The notes under the pieces are model-generated. The model saw nothing but the letters and a program-made list of their open reading frames with translations, was not told the DNA's origin and made no database searches. DNA of 64,000 bases from Chryseobacterium cucumeris (lineage in GTDB: Bacteria > Bacteroidota > Bacteroidia > Flavobacteriales > Weeksellaceae), in contig NZ_CP068760.1 in the NCBI RefSeq assembly GCF_016775705.1, positions 2,852,001 to 2,916,000 on the forward strand. Reading direction: 5' to 3'. The translations under genes and the position numbers were made by a program. Shown one piece after another: positions 25,059 through 34,670 of the stretch. Within the stretch, counting starts at the first letter, position 1, and the number at the start of each line of letters is the position of its first letter.

Positions 25059-26432
25059 ATGAAAAAAACATTTGCAGTTCTCATACTCTCTGTACAGATG
25101 GTTGCTGCACAGAATATAGCCCAAAAATTAGATAAAGTAACAAAGGATCTTATGGATTCTTCAGGAGCAGTATCTTCCAGCTTATCTTTTTATGTTTCCG
25201 ATGAAAACGGAAACTTTTTATATGAATATCAGGGAAATAAAGGTCTTTCTACTGCCTCTACACAAAAGATTTTCACGGCAGGAGCTGCACTGGAAACTTT
25301 AGGAAAAAACTATACTTTTACCACCACTTCAAGCTATTCCGGAAATATCTCCGGAGGAACGCTGAATGGAAACCTTTTCATCAGCTCCAATGGCGACCCT
25401 ACTTTGGGAAGCTGGAGATATGATGGCTATAAACCCGAAAATTTTAAAAGGAAACTGATTGATGCAATCAAAAATTCAGGGATAACAAAAATATCCGGTG
25501 ATCTGATTATTGATGATTCTTATTTTGATCATCAAACGATTCCGGGAGGCTGGCCGTGGGATGACCTGGGGAATTACTATGGTGCGGGTGTATGGGGAAT
25601 CAACTGGAAAGAGAACCAGTTTGATATCAATATTAATGGAACCGATTTTAAAAGCTTTTCTTATCCGCTGGAGGGTGTAAAGTGGCTGAATGACCTGAAA
25701 ACAGGAGGAAACTCGGATCAAAGCTTGATCTTTACCGCTCCTCATTCTGATGTCGCTTTGATTAATGGAATGCTTCCGGCTGGAAAAACAGTAACGGTTT
25801 CCGGTTCTGCTCCCAATCCGCCGCTACAGCTGGCAGCAGAAGTAAAACAATGGCTGAAGGAATCAGGAATTGAACTTTCTGGAAAAGCTGTAACGAATTC
25901 TCAGCTTGAAATAGATGGAAAAAATCCTTTATCAGCTCCAAAAAATAATATTCTCCTGACTTATCAATCTCCGACTCTTGATAAAATTGTGTACTGGTTT
26001 CTGAGAAAAAGTATCAATCTGTATGGAGAAACATTCATTAAAACATTAGGAAAAGAGAAAAAAGGAAATTCAAGCTTTAAAAGCGGAGTTGCCTATCTGA
26101 AAGAATTCTGGAAATCAAGAGGAATTAATCCTAATATGATCAACTTTGCAGATGGAAGCGGACTTTCCCCCCAGAATTATGTGTCCGCAAAAGCAGAAGT
26201 GCAGGCTCTTTTATATGCTAAAAAACAATCATGGTTTGAAGCGTACTATGATGGATTTCCGGTTCAGGATAATGGTATGAAAATGAAAAGCGGAACCATG
26301 AGAGATACCAAATCTTTTGCCGGATACCACACCGCAAAAGATGGGAAAAAATATGTATTTTCGATTATCATCAACAACTATCAGGGAAGCGGAAATACTG
26401 AGCTGCAGAAAATCCTGAATGTTTTAAAATAA
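25059..26432 (+). CDS. dacB: D-alanyl-D-alanine carboxypeptidase/endopeptidase (PBP4, S13)
   Basis: Periplasmic class C penicillin-binding protein that trims or cleaves peptidoglycan cross-links. The start at 25059 gives a standard signal peptide (KKTFAVLILSVQMVAAQ). Active-site motifs are SxxK in ASTQKIF (Ser67-Lys70), SxN in SPQN (GSGLSPQNYVS) and KSGT near the C-terminus. The 457-aa length fits S13 enzymes. A TATATTTG -7 box at 24963-24970 could drive it separately. The histidine kinase gene begins 7 bp after its stop. Confidence 0.9.
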   Translation: MKKTFAVLILSVQMVAAQNIAQKLDKVTKDLMDSSGAVSSSLSFYVSDENGNFLYEYQGNKGLSTASTQKIFTAGAALETLGKNYTFTTTSSYSGNISGGTLNGNLFISSNGDPTLGSWRYDGYKPENFKRKLIDAIKNSGITKISGDLIIDDSYFDHQTIPGGWPWDDLGNYYGAGVWGINWKENQFDININGTDFKSFSYPLEGVKWLNDLKTGGNSDQSLIFTAPHSDVALINGMLPAGKTVTVSGSAPNPPLQLAAEVKQWLKESGIELSGKAVTNSQLEIDGKNPLSAPKNNILLTYQSPTLDKIVYWFLRKSINLYGETFIKTLGKEKKGNSSFKSGVAYLKEFWKSRGINPNMINFADGSGLSPQNYVSAKAEVQALLYAKKQSWFEAYYDGFPVQDNGMKMKSGTMRDTKSFAGYHTAKDGKKYVFSIIINNYQGSGNTELQKILNVLK

Positions 26433-26439
26433 AATACCT

Positions 26440-27609
26440 TTGAGAAAATCCATCCTCACCAGACTGAATAACTGGATCATTTTTGTTGTGATGACTACTT
26501 TGGTGATCGCCATTGTAGTGGCTTCAACATCGCTTATTAATTTTCTCAGAAAAGAGGAGATCAAAAGGATCAGTCTTCTTTCCAAAGCGATAAGAATACA
26601 ACAGGAGGTTAAAACTCCGGATACTGATGTTCTGGATCTGCTGCCGGATATCCTGAATATCAACAATACCATTCCGTTTATTGTAACAGACAAATATAAG
26701 AACCCGATTCTTGACCTCGGATACTATAGAAATATTCCTGAAAGTACGATTAAGAATCCTGAAAAACTACAGGATCTGATCCGGAATATGGAGAAAAATT
26801 ATGATCCTATCGAGATTAAAGTGCCGGATGGAAATAATCAGTTTGTCTATTATGACAACTCGCGTCTGCTTAATAATCTTCGCTATTCTCCCTATATTTT
26901 AGGGTTGTTTATTTTGCTGTATTTTGGTTTTTCTTTCTGGTTTTTCAAAACTATTAAAAAGACGGATGAAGGATATCTTTGGGCGGGTCTGGCTAAAGAA
27001 ACTGCACATCAGATCGGAACTCCTTTATCATCCATGATCGGGTGGATGGAAATTATGAAGCTTGATAATCCGGATTCGGAAGGAGTACATGAAATAGAAA
27101 AAGATATTGAAAGACTCAGAACGATCTCAGAGCGATTCTCAAAAATAGGTTCTGTTCCAGAACTGAATGACAGAAATTTTAATGAAACCATTCAGGAGAA
27201 TTATGATTATTTAAAAACAAGGATCTCCAGAAAGATCAATTTTACGCTTAATCTTCCTACGTATACCGTTCTGGTTCCTCACAATAAAATTCTGATGAGC
27301 TGGGTCATTGAAAATCTGGTAAAAAATGCGGTGGATGCGATGAAAGGTGAAGGCTCTATTACCATGTCTGTCTTTGAAAGAAATAAGAATATTTTAATTG
27401 AAGTAAAAGATAATGGAAGCGGAATGACTAAACAGCAGGCACGAAATGCTTTTAATCCCGGATATTCTACCAAGAAAAGAGGCTGGGGACTAGGATTGTC
27501 ACTGGCAAGAAGAGTTATTCATGAATACCACAATGGAGATATTAAGATTTCCCAGACTGAAGTAGGAAAGGGGAGTACTTTCAGGATTACGATCAGAAAA
27601 GAGGATTGA
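26440..27609 (+). CDS. Sensor histidine kinase, orphan, TTG start
   Basis: A 389-aa membrane kinase with TM helices at about 12-35 and 151-170, flanking an extracytoplasmic region of about 115 aa. The phosphoacceptor is His190 in KETAHQIGTPLSS, followed by the N-box ENLVKNAVDAM, G1 DNGSGM and G2 GWGLGLSLARRV. No in-frame ATG exists near the start; TTG at 26440 (or ATA at 26434) follows an in-frame stop at 26425. No response regulator is adjacent, so the partner is elsewhere. Cotranscription with dacB suggests an envelope link. Confidence 0.85.
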   Translation: MRKSILTRLNNWIIFVVMTTLVIAIVVASTSLINFLRKEEIKRISLLSKAIRIQQEVKTPDTDVLDLLPDILNINNTIPFIVTDKYKNPILDLGYYRNIPESTIKNPEKLQDLIRNMEKNYDPIEIKVPDGNNQFVYYDNSRLLNNLRYSPYILGLFILLYFGFSFWFFKTIKKTDEGYLWAGLAKETAHQIGTPLSSMIGWMEIMKLDNPDSEGVHEIEKDIERLRTISERFSKIGSVPELNDRNFNETIQENYDYLKTRISRKINFTLNLPTYTVLVPHNKILMSWVIENLVKNAVDAMKGEGSITMSVFERNKNILIEVKDNGSGMTKQQARNAFNPGYSTKKRGWGLGLSLARRVIHEYHNGDIKISQTEVGKGSTFRITIRKED

Positions 27610-27635
27610 TTCTCGTTGAAATTAGGGCCAATAAG

Positions 27636-27668
27636 AAACCTAACAGGTTTTCAAAACCTGTTAGGTTT
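27636..27668. repeat. REP-like palindrome (CCTAACAGGTTTT type)
   Basis: The 16-base arms AAACCTAACAGGTTTT and AAAACCTGTTAGGTTT are separated by one C. I recall this palindrome as a widely dispersed element in Bacteroidota genomes; copy number cannot be checked here. It may also terminate the kinase transcript. Confidence 0.7.
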
Positions 27669-27694
27669 GTATCAAGATAAAGCTGATAAAAATA

Positions 27695-27722
27695 AAAAGC
27701 AGGGAAATTTTCCCCGCTTTTC
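27695..27722 (-). terminator. Terminator of the M61 peptidase gene
   Basis: AAAAGC-A-GGGAAA pairs with TTTCCC-C-GCTTTT (one A/C mismatch), followed on the minus strand by a T-rich run. The gene stop is 4 bp away. Confidence 0.7.
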
Positions 27723-27725
27723 ACT

Positions 27726-29582
27726 TTATTTTTTACCTGTAAGCCACTGAGTCTGCAGTTTCAGTTCTTCCGGTGTTGGATTCGCTTTGAAAGAAAGTGT
27801 TTCCATGGTCATTTTATCCAGAATAGCCTTTCCTTTCAATGTCATTTTCTCTTTTTTGCCGGCATTGTCTCTTAGAATGGTTACCGTAACTTCCTGTCCT
27901 TCTTTAATGGTTCTTGTATAACCAATAAAATCCTGTACCTTTTTGATATCTACCGTTCTTCCGTCTAAAGCAAGTACCTGGTCTGTGATTTTAAATCCGA
28001 TACTTTTCGCAAACGGAGAAAGCGCAGAATGTTCATCAAAAGCAAAAGCATTGGTCTTTTCATCAAAACCTGTCTGGTTCGGGTCTTTGATAAACCAGAA
28101 CAAAGGCTGGCTTTCCTGCTTTTTAATATCCACCCCTACCATGCTCAGATATTGTGCATAAGGTGTTGGCTGGTTTCCTGCGATATATTTGTTGTAGAAT
28201 TCTTTTACCTGAGGATATCCGGTAACTGTTACCAATTCGTCAATCAGTTTATCATCTTTGAAAGGTTTGTTTTCACCAAATCTCTGAGACAATTTTCTGA
28301 TCATATCCCTATATCCCATTTCTCCGTTGGACAATTTTCTAAGCTCGATGTCTAAGCACATGGCTAAAAGAGCTCCTTTCTCATAGACGTTTCTGTACTG
28401 ATCTTTATAAGGCTCTACCAATACATTTTTACTCATTACTGTAAATGGCATTGTATCGTCATAGCTCTTGGAATTGGCAATTTTTTCACCAATTCTTTCA
28501 AGGAACTGATCTTTATTGATCAAACCTTCCTGGATCTGGAATAAGTTGGCAAAATATTCTGTTCCGCCTTCATACATCCATAAGTGCTGAGACATTTTCG
28601 GATCTGCATAATCAAAATAATGAATCTCTTCGGAATGGGTTTTCAGAGGGTTTACCGTATGGAAAAACTCGTGGGAAACGACATCTGTAATGGTATTGTC
28701 AATGGCATCCTTCGGCATTGCTTCAGGCAGTACCACACTTGTCGATTCGTGGTGTTCCAATGCTCCGAAACCTTTGATTCTTGGTCCGTCACCACCGGAA
28801 AGGTAAAGCATGATAGCATACTTTTTATTCGTGTTCATATCGCCCAGGAATTTCTTTTGGGCAACCACCATTTTTTCAAGATTTTCTTTGAAATCGGCAG
28901 CTTTATACTTTCCTGTCGGAGAATAAACGCCTAGCACTAGATCCATTCCTCCGGCATTGAAGGTAATATAATCCGGCTTTGTATACATTAATGGTGAATC
29001 GGTCACCTTAGCATAGTTGGCAAGAGTATAGGTATCTGTTGATTCAGATTTATCCTGATCTACCAGCGCTGTCGTTCCGTAGAAATCAGTGGGTTTCTGA
29101 ATGACAAGCTGATAAGGAACATCCTGCATGTTCTCGATATATCCGATAAATCCGTGGGTATTGATCATGTATATCTTTCCTTCTTCAATATCAGTTCCTG
29201 AAGGAGAAAATACGGCTTTATGCTTAGAGGTATCCAATTCATCATCAAAACTGTCATTTACAAGATAAGAGATTTTGGAAAGACCCTGAGCATTTTTCAA
29301 TGAATAGGTATTGTCATTTACTTTAGTATAAGTAAGCTCTTTTCCTTTATTATCGTAAAATTTGATTCCTTCGATGAATCTTCCGTAGTCGTCTACAGAA
29401 TAAGTACCCGGAACTGTTTTAGGGAAATGAAATTTAATGTCACCGGATTTCATTTTTGGGAACTCCATGGTAACGGCTACTTTATCATCTTTTACGTTGA
29501 CAAGGTCAATAGTGGTTTTTATAGACTGTGCATTTGCTAAAAAAGCAGCAAAAATACCAAGGCTAAGTACTGTTTTTCTCAT
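27726..29582 (-). CDS. M61-family metallopeptidase (glycyl aminopeptidase-like) with PDZ domain
   Basis: A secreted zinc peptidase of 618 aa. The signal peptide ends LANAQS. An N-terminal beta-rich domain is followed by the catalytic domain with HEFFH (His304, Glu305, His308) and the third-ligand region WMYEGGTEYF (about Glu338). A PDZ-like domain near 495-595 contains GFKITDQVLALDGR. This architecture is typical of M61 peptidases in Bacteroidota. It probably acts in the periplasm or outside the cell. The neighbouring M1 and M12B-like genes also encode exported metalloproteases in the same orientation. Confidence 0.88.
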   Translation of the reverse strand: MRKTVLSLGIFAAFLANAQSIKTTIDLVNVKDDKVAVTMEFPKMKSGDIKFHFPKTVPGTYSVDDYGRFIEGIKFYDNKGKELTYTKVNDNTYSLKNAQGLSKISYLVNDSFDDELDTSKHKAVFSPSGTDIEEGKIYMINTHGFIGYIENMQDVPYQLVIQKPTDFYGTTALVDQDKSESTDTYTLANYAKVTDSPLMYTKPDYITFNAGGMDLVLGVYSPTGKYKAADFKENLEKMVVAQKKFLGDMNTNKKYAIMLYLSGGDGPRIKGFGALEHHESTSVVLPEAMPKDAIDNTITDVVSHEFFHTVNPLKTHSEEIHYFDYADPKMSQHLWMYEGGTEYFANLFQIQEGLINKDQFLERIGEKIANSKSYDDTMPFTVMSKNVLVEPYKDQYRNVYEKGALLAMCLDIELRKLSNGEMGYRDMIRKLSQRFGENKPFKDDKLIDELVTVTGYPQVKEFYNKYIAGNQPTPYAQYLSMVGVDIKKQESQPLFWFIKDPNQTGFDEKTNAFAFDEHSALSPFAKSIGFKITDQVLALDGRTVDIKKVQDFIGYTRTIKEGQEVTVTILRDNAGKKEKMTLKGKAILDKMTMETLSFKANPTPEELKLQTQWLTGKK

Positions 29583-29677
29583 TAGGTTTAAATTAATAGT
29601 TAAATAGTTGCTTTTTTTCTGAATTTGTTACGAAGAAAGTATTAAACTTTTCTTAAAATTTCAAGGTTAAAAAAGCG

Positions 29678-29716
29678 AAAAGGCAAATCTGCTGATGTGC
29701 GGATTTGCCTTTTTCT
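29678..29716 (-). terminator. Terminator of the M1 peptidase gene
   Basis: AAAAGGCAAATC pairs with GATTTGCCTTTT around a 12-base loop. The T-run is on the minus strand, adjacent to the stop codon. Confidence 0.8.
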
Positions 29717-31348
29717 TTATTTCGTTTCCTTATAATTGATATAATAGTTCGGGTTTAGTTCAACCGGAGTACTCTTTTTAAGCTTTACAGTCTGCCATTC
29801 TTCCGTTGGAGTTATGGTCTGATCACCATTGATGATGATTGGTAATTTCAGGTTTTTTACCACATCGGTATACCGGAACTTTAAAGTATCACCATCCTGG
29901 GCATACTCAAGGGTTGGAATTTTTATTGTTCTCAGGTACTGATCAAATACCGTTGAAAAATCGATTCCCGATTTTGAGGAGATATAATTTTCTACCTGTT
30001 GTGTGGTAACCGTCTGATGATAAAAATCTTTATTCAAACCTCTTAAAATCTGTCTGAATTTTTCATCATTATGGATAACCTGTCTTATCGTGTGAAGCAT
30101 ATTGGCTCCTTTCGGGTACATATCTCCGCTGCCTTCATTTCTTACACCATAACGGCCGATAATAGGAATGTCATTGTCTATCAATTTCCTGATCCCCTGA
30201 ACATAGGTGTCAGCAGATTTTTTGTCCATATATTTTTCCGTGAAAAGAGTCTCGGAATAATTGGTGAAACTTTCATGGATCCACATATCAGCCTGATCTT
30301 TTGCTGTGATATTATTGGCGAACCATTCGTGGCCGCTTTCATGAATAATAATGAAATCCCATTTCAGCCCCACACCTGTCCCGGAAAGATCTCTGCCCAA
30401 ATAGCCGTTCTGATATTTGTTTCCATAGGCTACATTACTCTGATGTTCCATACCAAGGTGAGGAGATTCTACAAGTTTGTATGAATCCTCATAAAACGGA
30501 TACGGGCCAAACCAGTATTCAAATGCGGAAAGCATAGGCTTCACCTGCTGAAACTGTTTTTTTGCCTTATCCAGATTATAGTCAATTACCCAGTAATCCA
30601 GATCCAGTTTTCCTTTTTCGCCTTCAAATACATCTTTAAAATTGACGTACTTTCCTATACTGGGGATAATGGAGTAGGCATTGATAGGATTTTTAACTTC
30701 CCAGGTATAAGTAGTTTTATTTCCGGCTGTTTTTTTATCAGTGAGTCTGCCGTTACCCACACCTACCAGATCATTAGGAGTTATAATTTTCATGATGATT
30801 CCGTTGTCAGGTTCATCACTCCAGATATCTTTGGTAGGAAGCCATATGGAAGCTCCTATGCCTTCGTCAGCAGCAGTCATCCATGGATTTCCTTTCTCAT
30901 CTTTAGTGAAAACCCATCCGCCATCCCAGGGCGCGTTTTTAGCAATGGTTGGGTTTCCGGAATAGATGACGTTAATCGTATATTTTTCACCTTTTTTGAA
31001 TTTTTTATTCCCTGTAATGAAAATAAAGTCTCCATCCTGTCTGTAATTGGCGATAGGAAAGTTTCCTTCCACTTTGTCAGCTTTCATAGGCTTCTGAAGG
31101 TCAATCTGAAATACAGGATTGGCAATATCTTTTATAATCTCAAAACTGATTTTATTATTTCCTTTGATACTTTTCTGCTCAAAGTCCGGTTCTACGGAAA
31201 GGTCATATTTTTTGACATCCCAAAAATTTCTGAACTCGGTATTGGAACCCTTTAAAGTATCCTGTTTGGTGAAAGTCTTATCTTTTTCAAAGAACTGTCC
31301 GAAAACCAGTCCTGATGCAAATAAGAGTGTGTATGACAATTTTTTCAT
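29717..31348 (-). CDS. M1-family metallopeptidase (aminopeptidase N-like)
   Basis: An exported zinc aminopeptidase-type protein of 543 aa with a signal peptide ending VFGQ. The exopeptidase motif appears as GMEHQ (299-303) in place of GAMEN. The zinc site is HESGH (336-340) plus Glu359, exactly 18 residues later, as in M1. The length is shorter than classical PepN because the large C-terminal helical domain is absent. No T9SS tail is present. A TACTTTTG -7 box lies at 31378-31371 on the minus strand. Confidence 0.88.
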   Translation of the reverse strand: MKKLSYTLLFASGLVFGQFFEKDKTFTKQDTLKGSNTEFRNFWDVKKYDLSVEPDFEQKSIKGNNKISFEIIKDIANPVFQIDLQKPMKADKVEGNFPIANYRQDGDFIFITGNKKFKKGEKYTINVIYSGNPTIAKNAPWDGGWVFTKDEKGNPWMTAADEGIGASIWLPTKDIWSDEPDNGIIMKIITPNDLVGVGNGRLTDKKTAGNKTTYTWEVKNPINAYSIIPSIGKYVNFKDVFEGEKGKLDLDYWVIDYNLDKAKKQFQQVKPMLSAFEYWFGPYPFYEDSYKLVESPHLGMEHQSNVAYGNKYQNGYLGRDLSGTGVGLKWDFIIIHESGHEWFANNITAKDQADMWIHESFTNYSETLFTEKYMDKKSADTYVQGIRKLIDNDIPIIGRYGVRNEGSGDMYPKGANMLHTIRQVIHNDEKFRQILRGLNKDFYHQTVTTQQVENYISSKSGIDFSTVFDQYLRTIKIPTLEYAQDGDTLKFRYTDVVKNLKLPIIINGDQTITPTEEWQTVKLKKSTPVELNPNYYINYKETK

Positions 31349-31440
31349 GTAAACTGTTATTAAATCTTTTCAAAAGTATAAAATTAAATTAATAGCCCGA
31401 TGCCGGAAATCAAATTAAATACAGATTTTAGAAAGGCATA

Positions 31441-31466
31441 AAAAAAGCCCGGTCATTGCCGGGCTC
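31441..31466 (-). terminator. Terminator of the M12B-like protease gene
   Basis: AGCCCGG pairs with CCGGGCT around a 6-base loop, followed on the minus strand by a T6 run. Confidence 0.85.
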
Positions 31467-31483
31467 TAAAAACGGGTTAGGTT

Positions 31484-34444
31484 TTATTTTTTGATGAATT
31501 TCAGATTTGAAGTCGTTCCTTTGTCTTCAATTGAAATAATATAAGTTCCTGTTGTTAATTTTGAAACAGAGATCTTATGATCATTAATTGGTCCGTTCAT
31601 TACTTTCTGACCGGCCATATTCGTAATGACAAACTGAGCTTTAGATGAGATTTCAGTTACATTCAATATATCACTTGCCGGGTTAGGGTAGATCTGGATT
31701 GAACTCTTATCTTTCACTGTCTCACTCGTGGAAAGCTGCTGCTGAATCAACACCGGATAATCCTCAACCTCACCATATTGCTGGTTGCTGCATCCGCTGC
31801 TTGGCTGGCTTTCATATCCTAATACAACTCTCATAATAACGTTTCCTCCCGTATACGCGTCTGCCGGTACAGAGAATGTTCCGGAAACAGGTGATAAGAT
31901 ACTAGGTGCACTGGTATAGATGACTTCAGAAGAAGAGAATACTCCGTCTTTGTTAAAATCTATCCAGGCGGTTACTCCGTCGTTATACTGAGAACCTGTC
32001 CATCCTTTGGTGATACTTACATTATTTCCTGTAGATCCGGACATCAGCGTAATCAGTTTTGAAGGATCTGTAGTATAGTCTGTATAAGGTGTATTGCTGC
32101 TGGTGTTTGAAACAGGGCTCATACCCGCACCGGTTACTGTAACATTGGAAATATACTCGTCAGCAGCATTTGTTCCTGTGATTGAACATTTGGTAAATGA
32201 TAATGTGGTAAAATTTGTTGATGCTGAATAAGAACCAACCGAACCTCCGCAGACATTGGCTATCTGTACTTCATATTGAGTAGCTTCTGTAAGCCCTGAA
32301 ATAGTATAAGAATTTGTTGAAACAGGAATGGTAGTCCATGTGGCTGTCCCCACTTTTCTGTACTGTACAGAATACGTTGCTCCAACTAACGCTGTCCAGT
32401 TTACAGATGCAGATGTTCTGGTAATACCACTTACCGTAACTCCTGTAGGAGCAGATGTTGTACAGGCGCCCGCTGATGCGGAAACAGTAGCATTCCCAAT
32501 GGCATAGAATACATTATCAATGGCACTTACTCTTATTTTTACACCGGTACCTGTAGCCAGAGAAGAGAATGAAAACGGCTCAGATCCGTCATTGGCAGTA
32601 GATGGACTGATAACTGTCCATGTCGTTCCATTATCTGTAGTATAATCTATTTTAACATTCTGAACATTGTATGGAGCATTATTCGTGTTGACAACATCCC
32701 AGGTAACCGCTCCAGGCGTATTATTATAAACGGTGGTTGAAGTTACTTTGAAAGGACCTTCATTTCCTATGTCTACTTTCATCAGACTGCTTTGTGTCTG
32801 TTGCTGTGCAGCATCCGGATTGTTATCTCTCACTGTTACCTTGAAATTCATGGTTCTTGGGATATTGGATACAGTTTCCCAGTCTGTAGGGCTGGTAAGA
32901 GTACCATTAAGAACGTTGGTGAATTTAGGGAAATAACGGGTAGGGGAAGTGGTAGGCATCAGAGATCTGAAATTCGCACCATTATTTCTGGTTGCACTTA
33001 CCGGACCAAAAGCAGACGTAGCCAGATCATACTGTTCCCAGGTATAGGTCATCGGATCATTTTGTGTATCTGTTGCAGAAGCTGTTAACACAAAAGCTGT
33101 TCCTTTAGGGATCATTTTATTAGCCATTGGCTGAATAGAAGGTGGTGTATTTGCCACATTTGTAATAATTCCACAGTCCTGAGCATTAACGTAGGCTCCT
33201 ACTTCTTCAATATTTTTGGTATGGAAATAAGCATCAGAATGCATCTGAACATTATAGTTGGTAATACCGGCATATCCCATAATCGAAGATCCTGATCCCG
33301 GCTCCATGTGGGCTCCGTGCAAAGCAATAGACATGGTGTGTGCAGCACCAAACTGGTGACCAATTTCATGAGCTACAAAATCGATATCATAATTATCTCC
33401 AAAAGGCTGATCCGGAGTAGAAGGAGAAGTGATTCCCGCTCCTTTGGAAGTCGCATCATTGTTGTTTTCAGGATTTCTGCAGACATTTCCCACATCTCCG
33501 GCACTGCCTCCACCACCTCTGTGGCCAAAGAAATGTCCTATATCATAGGCAGCGTTACCTACACCAGCGGTATTGGTAAGGGTTTGCTGAAGCTGAAGGT
33601 TCCATGCTGCGGGAGCGCTATAGGTACCATTTGAATTGGTAATTACATTCGAATAAGGATCTGTAGCGGGATCTGCAAATATAAGTTGTGGAAGATCCTG
33701 TACGATCATGTGGATCCCAAAATCTTTTTCAAAAACACCATTTACACGGTTCATCGTAGCATTAATACGTGCTGCTGCCAAAGGAACACTTCCGGCAAGC
33801 TGTGTGTATTCACCGTTTACCGAGATGGCAATTCTATAGGTTCTGTATTTTTGTTCGTTACTTTTATTAGCGCTCCCTAAACCCTTTAAAACGTTTTTTG
33901 TTTTAAGCAGCTTATTCATTTCTTTCTTTGCCTTCTCAGGCTCAGCAGTTCTGCATTCGAAAGGGTCTTCATGGGATTTGTTGGATTTGAAAAAGACCCC
34001 GTATACATCCTTTTCTTTATTGATCGGTTCTATAAATTCGTATTTTCCTGAATCAGTATCGAATGTCATAGATTGGAAATCATTAGGTGCTGTACTGAAC
34101 CGGATTTGTTTATGTGGATTATCTAACCCGATACCGGCATATGCTCCCAATTCGTATCGGTCTGCCATTGATTTTTCAACTACGGGCGAACTGTAAACCG
34201 AAAACCTTTCAATTCTTCCATCTGCTGTAGGGATAGAAACGATTACAGCGTTTCCTCCTTTTCCTGCTTCAGGAACATCCTTTAGTTGATTTCTTAGTGC
34301 AGAAAGATCAAATTTGTAAGCATATTCTACCTTTACTTCCTTTCTTATCGGGGTAATTTTTTCCGAGACAGGTTCCCAGCGTTGTGCCTGCAAACCGCCC
34401 AGACTTAAAGCCAGTGCACAGACGAAAATAATTTTCTTTTTCAT
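31484..34444 (-). CDS. Secreted reprolysin-like (M12B) metalloprotease with T9SS type A sorting domain
   Basis: A 986-aa extracellular protease. After the signal peptide (ending LQAQ) comes a prodomain to about 200. The catalytic domain has the metzincin site HEIGHQFGAAH (359-369) and a Met-turn SIMGY near 389. A linker of beta-sandwich modules follows, then a fibronectin type III domain (about 665-755), a GEVED domain with YGEVEDYPV near 890, and a C-terminal T9SS tail beginning IYPNPASDILNV. The tail implies export through the type IX system. Probably a nutritional or virulence-type protease; the substrate is unknown. Confidence 0.9.
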   Translation of the reverse strand: MKKKIIFVCALALSLGGLQAQRWEPVSEKITPIRKEVKVEYAYKFDLSALRNQLKDVPEAGKGGNAVIVSIPTADGRIERFSVYSSPVVEKSMADRYELGAYAGIGLDNPHKQIRFSTAPNDFQSMTFDTDSGKYEFIEPINKEKDVYGVFFKSNKSHEDPFECRTAEPEKAKKEMNKLLKTKNVLKGLGSANKSNEQKYRTYRIAISVNGEYTQLAGSVPLAAARINATMNRVNGVFEKDFGIHMIVQDLPQLIFADPATDPYSNVITNSNGTYSAPAAWNLQLQQTLTNTAGVGNAAYDIGHFFGHRGGGGSAGDVGNVCRNPENNNDATSKGAGITSPSTPDQPFGDNYDIDFVAHEIGHQFGAAHTMSIALHGAHMEPGSGSSIMGYAGITNYNVQMHSDAYFHTKNIEEVGAYVNAQDCGIITNVANTPPSIQPMANKMIPKGTAFVLTASATDTQNDPMTYTWEQYDLATSAFGPVSATRNNGANFRSLMPTTSPTRYFPKFTNVLNGTLTSPTDWETVSNIPRTMNFKVTVRDNNPDAAQQQTQSSLMKVDIGNEGPFKVTSTTVYNNTPGAVTWDVVNTNNAPYNVQNVKIDYTTDNGTTWTVISPSTANDGSEPFSFSSLATGTGVKIRVSAIDNVFYAIGNATVSASAGACTTSAPTGVTVSGITRTSASVNWTALVGATYSVQYRKVGTATWTTIPVSTNSYTISGLTEATQYEVQIANVCGGSVGSYSASTNFTTLSFTKCSITGTNAADEYISNVTVTGAGMSPVSNTSSNTPYTDYTTDPSKLITLMSGSTGNNVSITKGWTGSQYNDGVTAWIDFNKDGVFSSSEVIYTSAPSILSPVSGTFSVPADAYTGGNVIMRVVLGYESQPSSGCSNQQYGEVEDYPVLIQQQLSTSETVKDKSSIQIYPNPASDILNVTEISSKAQFVITNMAGQKVMNGPINDHKISVSKLTTGTYIISIEDKGTTSNLKFIKK

Positions 34445-34614
34445 ATTTTTATTGATTGTTGTTAAAGTTTTTAAAGATAGCGTATTTTTTTAAAAGAAAT
34501 GTTGATATAACTGTGTTAATTATTCTAAACTTTATATTTTTGGTTAAATTTTGTTGTTGTTTTAATTAAATTAAGAATAAATCTAATTAAGATTAATGTT
34601 TTTATATAAAATAA

Positions 34615-34642
34615 GCGCTACTATTCAACTGAATAGTAGCGC
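34615..34642 (-). terminator. Hairpin downstream of tatC
   Basis: GCGCTACTATTC pairs with GAATAGTAGCGC around a 4-base loop, 29 bp beyond the tatC stop. The minus-strand downstream sequence is T-rich but has no pure T-run. Confidence 0.65.
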
Positions 34643-34670
34643 ATATGCTTTTATGAGTAAAAAATACTGT

